From the NCBI GenBank assembly GCA_022925895.1, contig JAKSYS010000049.1, forward strand, positions 97,537 through 161,536: DNA of 64,000 bases, in the 5' to 3' direction. Positions within the stretch are counted from its first letter, which is position 1, and the number at the start of each line of letters is the position of its first letter. Source of the DNA: Fragilaria crotonensis. Lineage: Eukaryota > Bacillariophyta > Fragilariophyceae > Fragilariales > Fragilariaceae. Shown piece by piece: positions 24,103 through 35,645 of the stretch. Made by a program: the position numbers and the translations under genes. The notes beneath the pieces were generated by a model, which did not search any database, was not told where the DNA came from, and saw nothing but the letters and a program-made list of their open reading frames with translations.

Positions 24103-27100
24103 ATGGAAGCCGGTCGTGAACCCGCCAAAGAAGGCAGCAACAGCATCACCGAGGAAAATGAAGGTCCCACGGACAAATTAATTCAGACCATTGATGCCGT
24201 AGATTTAACGCACGACATGAACAAGGGCAAAAGTGCAGAGACCAAAATCCCAAAAAAACAAGTAGGGATGGCGAAAATGGAAAGCATGTTTCTTGCAATT
24301 GAAAAACTTGATCCTGGTTCAAACTTGACAGATGCGACGCATCCCTCTGGGATTGAAAACCAACCCACGATCCATGACGTCGATGCTACTGATTCCAAAT
24401 CGACGAAATCAACTATGACATCTATGAAGCCGACAACGCTGAACGATCCCATTGATGTTGATGCTACCATTCTTGTTCCTGCCGATATTGATGTCCTTGC
24501 CTATCGTGACGACGAGGTTGCTTTCATTGTTCCCCATCAACTCAAATCCGTTTATGGATTCTCTGGCGTAGATGAATTCTTGATGAAAGATAACGACGCC
24601 CGCAATGCGAGACATGCGGTGCGATCCGCATTTGATTTGCAACCCAGAACTGCCGGATATGGAGAGATTGATCTTTACCGCTGCCAGCATTGGTACAAAG
24701 ATCTCCGATTTGCGTCGCTTATTGACAAACCCGGCGATGGTGATCACACTTGGTATTTTCGCCTTGTTGTCATAAACCCATCTGCTCCCGATTGTAACCT
24801 GGTGAAGAACAAACATTTGCAACCTCGCATTGCCAAGTTTAAGGAGTTGGCACTTAAGTTTTATGTCAGTGGTTTTGCTCCAAAGTCAACAACAACATCG
24901 TCCATTCGGTTAGCATTGGAAAATGAGATTACTATCATGATTGTAACGAAGAAGAAAGCAGGACCCATCCATACGTGGAAACCGATGTGGGAAGAAAAAA
25001 ATCAAGGAATGAAGGTTGTTGCAGCGGTCACCTTTAGTCGCACGTTTCCTTCGCGAAAGGAAAGGCACGATGTTGCCGCGTTCATTTCCTGGCTTCTTGT
25101 TGCCAAGCATGATACATTGCACCCAACGCAAATTAATGGCTGGCGAAGGCAAGGGTTTGGATTATTTTTGATTATTGCAATGATCAAATATTGTTTTGCA
25201 AACGACAATGCTACCAAGACATTGGAGATCTTTTTGCAATCCTACGAACCGTCTGCTTTTCATTTCTACACCATGCTTGGGTTTAAGCAAATAAACGATC
25301 ATTTCGATGATGGATTTTCAATGCTTCCGAGACATGTGAGGCATCATTTGTCAGCATTCAAATCTGCGGAATTCAAAATTTCAATCTTCCATGCATATGA
25401 AAAGGATGACCCCAACTCCGTTGTTTATCAACTCATGCATTTGCGTTCTGGATGCCTGCGTCATTTCCAACTTGCCCCTGCTGATGAAGCACAAGCTGTT
25501 TCACAGGACGCATCTGACTCAAACAATGCTTGGAAACTTTGGTGTGAATTTCCACCACCCATAGTTCGCGGAATACGTCTGCACTATTCTGACTCTACTA
25601 TGCGACAATTGTTTGTTGGCCTTCCTTTTGTGAAAGCATTGCTTCCACCTCCGTATGCAAGTGTTCCTCCTTTGACGACCATGTTTGTTAAAGGAGAAGT
25701 GCGTATTGAGCGTCGGCTGTTGCATACAGAAGCACATGGAGTGAAATGGATGCAAAGTGGAGAGCTTGACTTGATGATGGCGATTCTTTTGTGCGATGGA
25801 CGGTATCAAGATTTATGTTTTGTCATGCCATGCTGTTACTGTGATTCGATCGCAATTGCTTTTGCTAAGTTCGTCGAATATCAGCGTGCCTTAAAGATGG
25901 TCAAACTCGGCAAGGAACAAGATCTTGATCCTGTTAAGCTTGCGCAAGCCATCCTGGACCGATTCAAAGCTCCTGTGACTCAACTTGCAAGCGATTATTG
26001 CAAGTTGAGAAACCACCTGGTGCAGCATGTGATTCACCCAAACCCCGGGATCTTAGATCGTCGGATGATTGTCTTTCCATGCAACGAAAATGAAAGCCAT
26101 TGGAGTGCCACTTTTGTCTTTAACGCTGCGTACAACACGTCTGAAGTCGAAAAAAGGAATAAAGATGGATTGCGTGCGTGTTTTTTTCGATACTGCAGTA
26201 TGGACACAAATGGCCGACGCAATGTTCCAATTTCCCAAGGCATCTTGTGGTTCTTGAATTTATGTTCGAGTTACGATGCGCACGAAAAAAAACATTCGGA
26301 CCCATCAGAAGGCAAGTTGGAGTGGCTGTCACCTTTTGGTGAAGCATTGGATGGAAATATGCTTGGCACACCTACTTTTCCCGCACTTCATTTGCCTTTG
26401 AATTCCGACATTCTTCCGAAGCAATCCAACGATGACACTTACAATTGTGCCTTTGGTGTCATAGCAACTTTAGCAATGGTCCTGCGTGATCTGATTGTTG
26501 ATGATGCTACATTCGATGACCAATTCTCGGCGACAGCATTGGAGTTGAAAAAGTGTGCATTGAAGAACGAAATGTATTGCGACATGCCTTATAAGGATTT
26601 GCAACCACCTTGGGTATCGCTGCCCAAAATCAAGAGGGAATCTTTTCTTCCCGAGTTGCGAGAGCAGTGGTTTGTCTTATTCGACCGTTTGGCAAAGCTT
26701 CAATTCGATGTTGAGCCCAAGAAAGTTTTTGCTGATTATCTTGTCCCTGATGTTTACACAAACAACTTGCCTCTAATCTCGCAATGGCCAGTTGGAAACC
26801 AAGACATTTTGTTGGAAGCAAAGGCAGCACCTTCGCCATCGCCGAAAAAGGTCCGTGCTCAGACACAACGAAAGCTTTTGCCAAAGGCACGGCTCAAGAC
26901 GGGAACAACAATCCAATCTGATTCGACTGCATTATCTGCAATTCATGAGCAGACCGAAGCATCAAAGCCAACAAACGACGAAGCGGCAAGAGTGAACATT
27001 AATCACTCCGACGAAGCCAATGTTTTGACGCAATCTGACCATGTGGCAACAAACGACAACAATCGTATTGAAGGAGCCAATGTTTTGTTGCTAACGCCAG

Positions 27101-29021
27101 AAAAAGGAAGTGCGAATATGGATGTTCCCGAAAGCGCAGCTGGTGCATCAATGGAAAGGGCTGTATTAAATGCTGACGTGCAGACAGAGGCAAGCGCAAA
27201 CATCACACAAAGTCAAACCTTGGCATCTGATACGAAAACATTCGAACCAAAACCGCTCGTTGTTCCTTTGAAGCGCAAAACGGATGCAGTTGAAGATATG
27301 GCGGAGGCGTTTCTTAAGAAGATTCGAATCAAAGATCCCCTCGATGCAAAGAAACTGGAAAAGGCTATTATTCCTTTCCCAGATCCAACACCAAAGTTCT
27401 GTACGCAATCAAAGGCACTGTGTGAGAAGCTTGCTACAGAATACGGAGTTACTGGACTACCTACACCGACCATTATGAAACGATCGGACTATGAAGCGGA
27501 AATTGAAGAGTACATCGAGCAAAGCTTCAAGGCTTGGAAATGGCATACAAAGGCTCAGCATCAAGCTGAGCTTGATCGCTGGGCAAGGAAGAAAAATATT
27601 AATGGTATTTCCAAGGAGACCATTCGTGACATTGACATGATGATCAAAGCCTTGCAAGACGAGCGAGCAAAATTCCGAAAATTCTTTGCCAACGAATTTA
27701 AGTGCACTCAGAAAACATTGGTACAGAGTGTGAGGTTTGATAAAGCAACGAATTCATTCCGAGCGAAATTGGTTTGGACAGAGGAGGTTCCGGTCTTTCC
27801 ACCTCAAACCAACAACCAAAAGCAAAAGACTCCACAGAAAGCATCGCATTATGATTACATTCGGCAAGAAGAAGAAATCGATGTGGAGGAAGAATGGGTC
27901 AAATCTGAATTCCAACCCATGTTTGATCAAATCATAAATATGCGCCAGGAGGAATCCAACTGGACTCAGGTTCCGCGAGATGTGGAAGTCTTTATTGGTA
28001 AGAAAAGATCATCCGAATTCGATATTGCCCAGAAAGAAAAAGCAGAATTGTCGACACTGCTGAATTGGATAAAAGAATTGAGAAGGAAATTGAAGAAATT
28101 GAAATGGAACGACGCAAATCCTCTCAGAAAAAACGCAAGGGAAGATCAGAGAAAGGCATTACTGATAAACCCGCGAAAGCGGTTATATCAGAACAGAGGC
28201 TCTTGCGTTCTTCTCTGAATAAGGATGTTCTCAAAGGTTTGGATGCCACAGATGAGGATGATGACTGGTGGGATTCTCAGTTGAAGAATTTGAAGGCTTT
28301 GAAAGACCCTCCTCCACGAAAGACAATTACAGTTGAAGGCAAATGGCTTGGAAAGACATCGGATGGTAAAACGCCAACACTGGAAGAAGATTACGTCCGC
28401 AAAACCTTTGGCGATTGCTTCACTGATGAATTGAAACAATCTAAACGAGGCTGGGTTGACATCCCCGTTGGTGATTTTAAGCAATCTCGCTTGAACCAGC
28501 ATCCTGAGTTAAAGGTGATTGGCGCACCTGCAATTCAATTCGTCCAATCTGAAGGAAAGGATTTGTGTGTGAGTAAGTCTCTTGCATCGGCCTTCTTTGC
28601 ATTGGGATGGCACGATGATGCATCAAAGATTGACGCATTCGGCGAGGAAATCTTGAAAGGCGCAGTTGTTGATGCATTGCGGAGGGTGGTTAAGCATGCA
28701 AGAACTTTACTTCCAACTTGGATTGTGATTAAAAAACTTCCAAGTTCATTCGATTGGAAAGTTGATTTAAAAGAGGATGAGGTTGTGCTTGGCGTCTTGC
28801 AAGCCTCTGACGACAGTTGTTCTCATGCAGTTACCATCCATGGGGATTTTATCTATGATGCAAATGAGACAATTGCTCTACGTCTGTGCGATGAGGCATT
28901 GGATTATTGCACTTCCTCCGAAACGGTGCAAAGTAAATTTGTTGCTTTCAAACTTGGCTTCCGGTTCTTTTATGAAGGTAAGAGACCATTGAGACGTTCC
29001 AAAATGAGGCTGCCTGCATAA
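24103..29021 (+). CDS. Giant GNAT acetyltransferase + Ulp1-like (C48) protease + papain-like domain protein
   Basis: ATG 24103 (MEAGREPAKEGSN) opens a 1,372-codon frame to 28218. A second frame (28065-29021) continues it. The change lies in a short A run near 28065; one added base fuses both into about 1,640 residues. Domains seen: GNAT fold around residues 200-430, with RRQGFGLFLI (acetyl-CoA loop, near 347) and SAFHFYTMLGF. A Ulp1/SENP-like protease with the full order His (ESHW, near 664), Asp (SMDTNG, near 699), Gln (PKQSND, near 773) and Cys (YNCAFG, near 781). A charged, disordered linker (870-1090) and a coiled coil (about 1270-1370). A C-terminal cysteine-peptidase-like domain with Cys in DLCVSKSLASAFFALG (near 1490), then His and Asp/Asn in SHAVTIHGDFIYDANET. 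C48 proteases are known cargo of several plant and algal transposons; the fusion with GNAT is unusual. Substrates are unknown. Confidence 0.7.
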
Positions 29022-29159
29022 AAATATGCATCATGCCCTTGATTTCATTGAATAACGCAGCAAGCGTTACAAAACCCATCAGTTGAAGGAAACAATGGGG
29101 AAAGTATGCATGACGATATCCTTATCAGAATGTAAGGATAAATTTATATAAATAATTAT

Positions 29160-32078
29160 TCAGTAATCGCCATCTTCTTCCTCCTCCTCCTCTTCTTCAA
29201 CATTGTCATCGAAGTCAATTGATTTCTCTTCGTCCGAACTATCCGTATGCATTTCCTCGTCATCGTCGTCGTCAGAAGAGGATGAATATTCATCAACCGG
29301 TTTCGTGAACTCGGAAGCCCAACTGTCCAATGGCAAGGCTTCTAGAACTTTTGACATGTCGGGCTTAATCGAAATAACAAAACATGGGCCCACAATATTG
29401 GATGGTAGAATGACAAGGTATTCAGAGGACCAACACCATTCCGTCAATAGCACTGATTGAACACCGGTCCGTTCGGTAGTGCTTTGGACTACCAAATGAT
29501 ATGGTTCTGCATTGAGAGCATCCACGGCACAGATCACAACAGCAGCCAGACGGCAGGGAAACGCCGTTTTGATGTACGTGTTGGTTTTGGTATCCATCAC
29601 CTCGAACAAGACATTCATCCAATCGTTAATCGGATTGTCGGATTGATACGCAGGATGGCAACGAAACGTATATTGGTCACGCACATATTCGGTACAGAAA
29701 CGGACGTGTGGGCCAAATGTGGTCCACATAAATTCCATCAATGGTGTTGGCAAATGCATCAACCGCACATCGGTCTTGGTTGCCCACTGAACGTTTAACA
29801 TCATATTGGTATTCCGAAACAAAACTCCAAATGTTGCATTGCCAGTTGATTCAAAAATAGATGCTGCGTCCACAGACGGGACACTTACCGCCGTGTTGGC
29901 GTCCCCCCAGATTCGTGAATGAACCTCAGCAATCATCAACGAATACGATAAACGTTGAGCTGCCTGCAATTCGTACAAAGCACCTGTATGTCGTTTTTGA
30001 GCTCTGCGACCTGGTTGTTTTGCCACAGGAATCAACAATGACTCCGGGCGTTGTGCGCAATAATTTATAGGGGCACCGAAACGTTCCATGTCGTTAAGAA
30101 TGTGCTTCAATTCATGAAATTTTGGGAATTTCCATGTCTTTTTTTTAAACAAGGGAATATCCTTCTTGCACATCTCCATCAGTTTTGTAATCGCATCTGA
30201 GACTTGTAAAACGGATTCGTCATGATGTTCAGCTGTCCAATAGGTAGGTTGATTGAGCCACTGGTCAAAGCACAACAGTGCTTCAAACACATTGATAACC
30301 TTTCGTAAATTGGTGCGATTTTTTTGTTGCAGCGCTTTGGATAAAATGATCCACCCTTCATCATATTGGGCAAGTATGACGAACAAGAATACCAATCCCA
30401 CACGCTCGGCAGCAGATATCTTTGTTAGGTTGGTAATGCCGTTGCTGAAATCGGTTGCAGGATACACTTTGCGATATGTTTGGCGGTGCGATCTGTGAAA
30501 ATGAACGGCCAACGCGTCCAAGGCAGCACGTCGGCGAGTTGGTACATTTTTAAGAACCAGAAATGTGACCTTTTCAATTAAACCTTTTCGAAACGCATGG
30601 AGAGTTTCCACCGGAGTAGCGCCAAAAATGCCGCGCACTGGATCAGCCATGGGCACGTAATCAAACGCATTATTAAGATAATGTTGCGACCACGGCGTAC
30701 GCACTTTTTGATCGGGGTTGCTGGAGATGCGTGCCATGTCTGCAGCAACCAAAAGGAACACGTAGCATGTGGATTATCCAATTCCGCTGCTGTGACGTTG
30801 CACGCACGACAATGGCGTTGTATCCCGGTTGTGTGTGAGCCAAAACGACCACAGAGTGCATCGCCTTCTTGCATGTCTTGTATCACAAAGAGTATGCAAC
30901 AAATGACGTCAACGCAGATTGCACCTCTGGGACCAAGAGGAAGTATAACATTGCGAAGGCGGGGTTCCGAAGTAGTGAAGGAGTGCAATACAGCATAAAG
31001 TTCCGCATGGTAATTGCGAATATTGTTTCCTTGAATTTGGGTTTGGTTTTGAGCCGACGATGTCTTTTGTTTTGGCAAAATCCATGATAACCCCAGGCCT
31101 GAATTTTGCGACGAAAGGGTTCTTTAAAATTGCTGGCGTAAACATGTATGGCTTCAAGGAAAAGCGATCATTGCCGGTGACAGATGTGCGGTCAATCCAT
31201 TGGATAATTGGCACAAAGAATTGACGTTCAGGATTGGTGATCATACGTTCATATGCATCACGATACACTTGACCAGAGATGGCATCACCAAGTTCACCTT
31301 GTGGTGATGCGTATGGCAGCAAGGGATTAACGGGGTCAATTAACAAGTTGTCAGCTGTCATCAGTTTTGGGTTCTGCAACAACCGCAAGAGTTGAGGCAC
31401 AAAGTCAAACACAATAACATCACGAGGAGGACCATGAGGAGTGGTAACGTTTACAACCGATGGCAAGAATTGCGTTGCATTTTTCATACCCGAAAACAAC
31501 AGATCAATGCTTCGCGAACGCGATAAACCACCATCAGGATAAAATGAATACCTTGCGGCATTGGCACCTCTGGCCCATCTAAGCACAGAAGCAAATGCGT
31601 AGTCTGGAGCATTCATATCGTCCAATAATTTTAACAACGCAACCGTCCACTTTTGATCATCAGTGTACAGCCATGGCTCTTCTTCATTGGAATCAACAAC
31701 AAGGGGCAGGGTTGCATTTACTTCCCATGCGTAGCCTTCATCATTCGCGGCAAAGTCATCATCAGAAGGCGCGTCAGTTGTGTTTGTCGCCTCATCGTCG
31801 AGCATCGATGCCGACCACGTTTGTGTATTATGCATGTTGGCATTGTTAGGGTTTATCACGTCACGTCTCATCAGAGATGAAGGTATGGTGGAGACAAACA
31901 CCACGTCATCTGCAATTGGTTGGTGTCTTGTGTCACCACCAGAAGAGGATTGATCAATGAACGACAGACAGGATGGGGAAAGTGCAAAATGCATCGTGTA
32001 TCCTTTTTCATTGGAAAAGGATTGGCGTCGACTTCCACAGTCAGGATTGTGACACACATATCTTGAAGCCGACATCAC
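29160..32078 (-). CDS. Plavaka-like (CACTA superfamily) transposase with three frame breaks
   Basis: Starts at ATG 32078. Order of parts: an N-terminal zinc finger (CHNPDC..H..C, residues 8-38); a conserved pre-core block (DFVPQLLRLLQNP, then GQVYRDAYERMI); a core block with FVPIIQWIDRTSVTGNDRFS and LKPYMFTPAI; a block FVIQDMQEGDALCGRFGS with the CRAC zinc-binding pair; and a C-terminal block FPKFHELKHILNDMERFGAP and RPESLL..AKQPGRRAQKR. This order is that of Plavaka-type transposases. Frame changes at about 31125, 31078 and 30752 each sit in a run of four T (sense strand), and a fifth T restores the conserved text. The C-terminus is a strongly acidic tail (D/E/S-rich, 29160-29300). It may be intact in the real genome. 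Confidence 0.75.
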
Positions 32079-32972
32079 GATAATAGGATATGCTTGTTGT
32101 TTGTGATTAGATTGGCTGCTTGGTGAGTTGTGAGTAATAAGGCGCAGACAAAAAACTTTGATTCTTTTACCAAAATAAAAAACGGATGGACGTCAAATTG
32201 TGGAGGAAGAAAGGGCACAGTCAAACGAGCATAACAACGTCTTTTTCCCTTGTGCAAAGAAACAATTCCGTGTTAAAGAATGCAGGCTATCAGAAAAAGA
32301 GATACAGAAATACGACCTAGCATAAATCGATGAAGTGGCATTTTTGTATGAAGGTTTGCTACATATATCCGTGAACCAAAACTGAGTTTTCAGAAGTCGG
32401 GTTACGTTTACATAGTTATCCGGATAGAACATCTGTCAATCACAAAACTCCGAAAACCCATGAGAACAATGAAAACGTTAAAACTTCCAGTATTTAGTAC
32501 TAAGGCATAAATAAATAGCAATAATTTTGCCAGTATATGTGAAAATGTTATCAGAACTATTATTAAACCTCAGATGTGCCCCCTTAGATGCAGTTTTCCA
32601 TCCTCTCATCCAACTTCATTTACTTAGGAAAATGACCTCGTTTCCACATAATTAAAAATCTATCATGTGTGACGAAGAATTCTCTAGGTCACCTATGTAA
32701 AATCCGAATACGATTCTGAGCATTGGTGCTTCCACATGTAACATGTACATCTACAGATTTGATTTCTTTAAATAAAAAATGCAGGGCAATGTGACGACGT
32801 CACGTTGTATGTGGTAGGATGAAGGAAGCCTCCACGCCTGTTTCATCCTACCGTAGGATGCAAAATTGCCTCCTACCATCTTTTCCGGGTTTTAACGGTC
32901 GAATAACGTTTAAAAACGAATATAACCGAAAAATCATCCTACCCTCCTATGTCATACATACCATCCTACTTG
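32079..32972. other. Right subterminal region of the 12.2 kb element
   Basis: Non-coding. Holds the inner inverted repeat (32563-32590) and at least five copies of TAGGATG/CATCCTA between 32811 and 32970, including a back-to-back pair CATCCTACCGTAGGATG near 32845. Probable transposase-binding region and promoter for the transposase gene. Confidence 0.55.
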
Positions 32973-33002
32973 TACCCGAAAATTGCTGAGTAAGAACGCC
33001 CC
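32973..33002 (-). repeat. Right terminal inverted repeat of the 12.2 kb element
   Basis: Reverse complement starts GGGGCGTTCTTACTCAGCA; followed by TAA. Confidence 0.85.
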
Positions 33003-33087
33003 TAAGATTCCGTGCTTTTGGAGGCCTACACGTGTCCTACTAGTAGTTGCTCTATGCATACGTACAATCAAGGTCCAAAGCAGCTTT

Positions 33088-33138
33088 ATTACAGTGACGT
33101 AAATGTTGACGTCATTTCCTTGAATTCCAATCGGATCC
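33088..33138. mobile_element. Truncated MITE fragment (copy C)
   Basis: GTTGACGTCATTTCCTTG, then AATTCCAATCGGATCC, matches the right end of the MITE at 49562-49597. No left end is found. It lies 85 bp from the end of the 12.2 kb element. Confidence 0.6.
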
Positions 33139-33416
33139 TCAGATATGACATACTCGGAGTAGAATACGAGTATGTATCGCCTATGTCCTATATCTATCAT
33201 ACTGTATGCGTATGACACATATGCATATGCCCATATGCACATATGCACATATGCATGTATCATACAGTACATGGATGGGGTCTGTCGGAAGTCGGAACAT
33301 CGAGAAACGTCGAACAACGTCAATACGGCGTATGTAGACCAAGTACACAAGTTCACAAGTACTCCGAGCACATCATTGTTGCAAATCACAACACTCCTGA
33401 CGTGACAAACAATTGA
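33139..33416. promoter_or_regulatory. Upstream region of the CNNM gene with CATATG cluster
   Basis: Bases 33216-33262 contain five closely spaced CATATG/ATATGCA words forming overlapping palindromes, within 200 bp of the CNNM start. Possible regulatory cluster or simple repeat. Confidence 0.3.
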
Positions 33417-35528
33417 ATGGAGAATACTTCGCGGACTATCCGATTCAATAATGTGCAATGGCTGAAGTGTAGACCTTTTGCGCTTTGCATAAGCGTTATG
33501 CTGGCTATTACGGTGGTCGGTTCTGGGAAATTGAATCATGATTTGAGCGAAGCACCGCCTGATACACGATTCCTGCGAGTCACTTCCCATCTGGAACGAA
33601 GTATCCAGGAGGTTCAAGACTCCGTCTGCGCCGTCGAGTGTTGTCAGCAGTTTGAATCCGAGATTTGCGCTCCAAGTGGAGATGATTGGACCAACGCAAT
33701 TCCGTTCGCTCTGCAAATCCTCCTGATCGCTGTCCTGCTGGCCATTACTGCTCTATTCTCTGGGTTGACCCTCGGACTTCTCAGTCTTGACAAGACTGGA
33801 CTCGAGATCATCATGGAAGGTGATGATCCTCTGCGCGCTGAGCAAGCAAGGCAAGTGTTCACGGTGCGAGAGAATGGAAATCTGTTGCTGAGTACTCTGA
33901 TCTTAGGAAATGTGGCAGCCAATTCCTTCTTGTCGATCCTAATGGGACAATACCTTGGTGGTGTCATCGGCTTAATCTCGTCGACAGTCTTGATTGTCAT
34001 CTTTGGTGAGATACTACCACAAGCGCTGTGCGCGCGGTATGCCCTTGAGATAGGGAGCAGGACCGTTCCATTGGTGAAAGTTATTATCTGCTTGTTCTAT
34101 CCGTGTGCGTTTCCTCTCGCATGTTGTCTCAACAAACTCCTGGGCAATGAACTGCCAACGACGTACTCCAACGCGGAAATGCACAAGCTGCTCCAGATCC
34201 ATGTGTTAGAAGGGCGTTTTGACGCTGAAACTGCGGACGCTATGACTGGAGCTCTCAGATACAAGGAGATCCCCGCCAAGGACGTTATGACATCAATCGA
34301 AAACACGTTCATGCTCAATGTTGACGAGAAGCTCAGCTTCCAAACAATTGCCACGATATTCAAGACCGGTTACTCTCGAATCCCTGTGTATGAAGTGTCT
34401 CGGAACAACATCATTGGTCTCCTCTTCGTGAAAGACCTAATCTTTGTTGATCCGGAGGATGACACTCCTGTACGAAACTTCGTCCAGATCTTTGGTCGAG
34501 GCGTCCACGTAGTATGGCCAGACGATAAGCTAGGTGACATTCTTCGAGAGCTGAAGAAGGGAAAGTCGCATATGGCGCTCGTTCGCGACGTCAACAACGA
34601 GGACGAGACGCGGGATCCTTTCTACGAGATAAAGGGTATCATTACACTAGAGGATATCGTCGAGGAAATCCTTGGTGACGAAATTGTGGATGAGACAGAC
34701 GCATTTGTAGATGGAACGCATAGCGCCAAGGTAGATCGCATGGAAACATTCGACTGGGGCAGGCTCTCGCTTCTCGACTCCAAGATTTTGGAGCAACGAC
34801 TCTCGGGCGAGGAAGTGAAGGCTGTCACAGCTCATTTGCGAACGAACTATGCAAATTCCTTTGTTCTTTTGACTGATCATCAGCTCCAACATTTGATTGC
34901 AGAAACTGCTGTTGAAGAATTGCCTGCAGCCCTCTACGAGATCGGCCAACAAGTCCCAGAAGACCTGATATATAGTAGAGGTGCTCAGACTGACTTTTGC
35001 ACTGTCATCCTGAGCGGCAAGGTCACCGTCATCGCGGGAGCTGACCAATTCCGATCCGACGTGTCGTCGTGGTCTGTACTAGGAGCCTCTGTCTTTCAGC
35101 AGGCCTCCTACAAACCTGATTTTACAGCTTTCGTTAACGGCGGTCCTTGTCGTTGTTTGCGCATAACAAAAGCAAGGTTCAACGAGGCTGTGGATGCATC
35201 TGCAGTTGAACGGACTTCCAACCCTCCACTTCTGAGCGCTGTTCCAGCTGCACAAGAAACTCAAATCTCCACCGATCCCCGGGAACCAGGCAACCCGTCC
35301 GCATCGAAGCGGGAATCCCGAAGGACCCAGCTTCTTGCCGCATTTCAAACCAGATCTGTGCCTGAAGTCGCGAGCATTGAGGTCGAAAACGTCGGAGATA
35401 TTACCACCCCGGGATCTGTTGTTGACTCTGAGACAGGTTCAATACGACCTCATACTCTTGGACTGTCAGCTCAGGCTTCGACAGTCCTGCCAAAGACGAG
35501 TGGAATTCAATACATCGGGCCTGACTAG
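33417..35528 (+). CDS. CNNM/Mam3-type metal transporter (DUF21 + CBS pair + cNMP-like domain)
   Basis: One uninterrupted exon of 703 codons from ATG 33417. A hydrophobic N-terminal segment (residues 22-36) fits a signal peptide, followed by a short luminal part. The CNNM transmembrane domain (about 95-270) contains LFSGLTLGLLSLDKTGLEII, LSTLILGNVAANSFLSIL and IFGEILPQALCARYAL, all typical. A Bateman module (about 285-440) has PAKDVMT, GYSRIPVYE and IKGIITLEDIVEEILGDEI. A cyclic-nucleotide-binding-like C-terminal domain (about 490-590) has ILSGKVTVIAG. The family exports Mg2+ or other divalent metals, or regulates their transport, at plasma or vacuolar membranes; which one here is unknown. The gene ends 117 bp before the RecQ-like gene ends (tail to tail). 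The C-terminal 100 residues are disordered. Confidence 0.9.
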   Translation: MENTSRTIRFNNVQWLKCRPFALCISVMLAITVVGSGKLNHDLSEAPPDTRFLRVTSHLERSIQEVQDSVCAVECCQQFESEICAPSGDDWTNAIPFALQILLIAVLLAITALFSGLTLGLLSLDKTGLEIIMEGDDPLRAEQARQVFTVRENGNLLLSTLILGNVAANSFLSILMGQYLGGVIGLISSTVLIVIFGEILPQALCARYALEIGSRTVPLVKVIICLFYPCAFPLACCLNKLLGNELPTTYSNAEMHKLLQIHVLEGRFDAETADAMTGALRYKEIPAKDVMTSIENTFMLNVDEKLSFQTIATIFKTGYSRIPVYEVSRNNIIGLLFVKDLIFVDPEDDTPVRNFVQIFGRGVHVVWPDDKLGDILRELKKGKSHMALVRDVNNEDETRDPFYEIKGIITLEDIVEEILGDEIVDETDAFVDGTHSAKVDRMETFDWGRLSLLDSKILEQRLSGEEVKAVTAHLRTNYANSFVLLTDHQLQHLIAETAVEELPAALYEIGQQVPEDLIYSRGAQTDFCTVILSGKVTVIAGADQFRSDVSSWSVLGASVFQQASYKPDFTAFVNGGPCRCLRITKARFNEAVDASAVERTSNPPLLSAVPAAQETQISTDPREPGNPSASKRESRRTQLLAAFQTRSVPEVASIEVENVGDITTPGSVVDSETGSIRPHTLGLSAQASTVLPKTSGIQYIGPD

Positions 35529-35645
35529 TCACTCTGTACTAGACGAAGTGAGGAATAGATGACGGTCTTATGGACAGACACTAATTTGCGTAGGCGGAAC
35601 CACTAATTCGTTCCTTAATCACTATTAGGCATACATGTGGTGGTA

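Larger units (their letters stand above)
20834..33002. mobile_element. 12.2 kb Plavaka/CACTA-like DNA transposon with accessory genes
   Basis: Left TIR GGGGCGTTCTTAACTCAGCA (from 20834) and right TIR (32973-33002) match over about 30 bases as inverted repeats, with one single-base gap and one mismatch. TAA flanks both ends (20831-20833; 33003-33005), a 3-bp target duplication as in CACTA/EnSpm. Subterminal regions carry many TAGGATG/CATCCTA words, another CACTA trait. A second, inner inverted repeat of 28 bp lies at 20958-20985 and 32563-32590. Cargo: a spliced gene (minus), a giant GNAT/protease fusion (plus) and a Plavaka-like transposase (minus). An alternative is a nested pair, with the coding element bounded by the inner repeats inside an older non-autonomous element. 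Confidence 0.75.

Noticed and set aside
33172-33716. Minus-strand frame overlapping the CNNM start
   Set aside because: It is antisense to the CNNM coding sequence and to the CATATG cluster.
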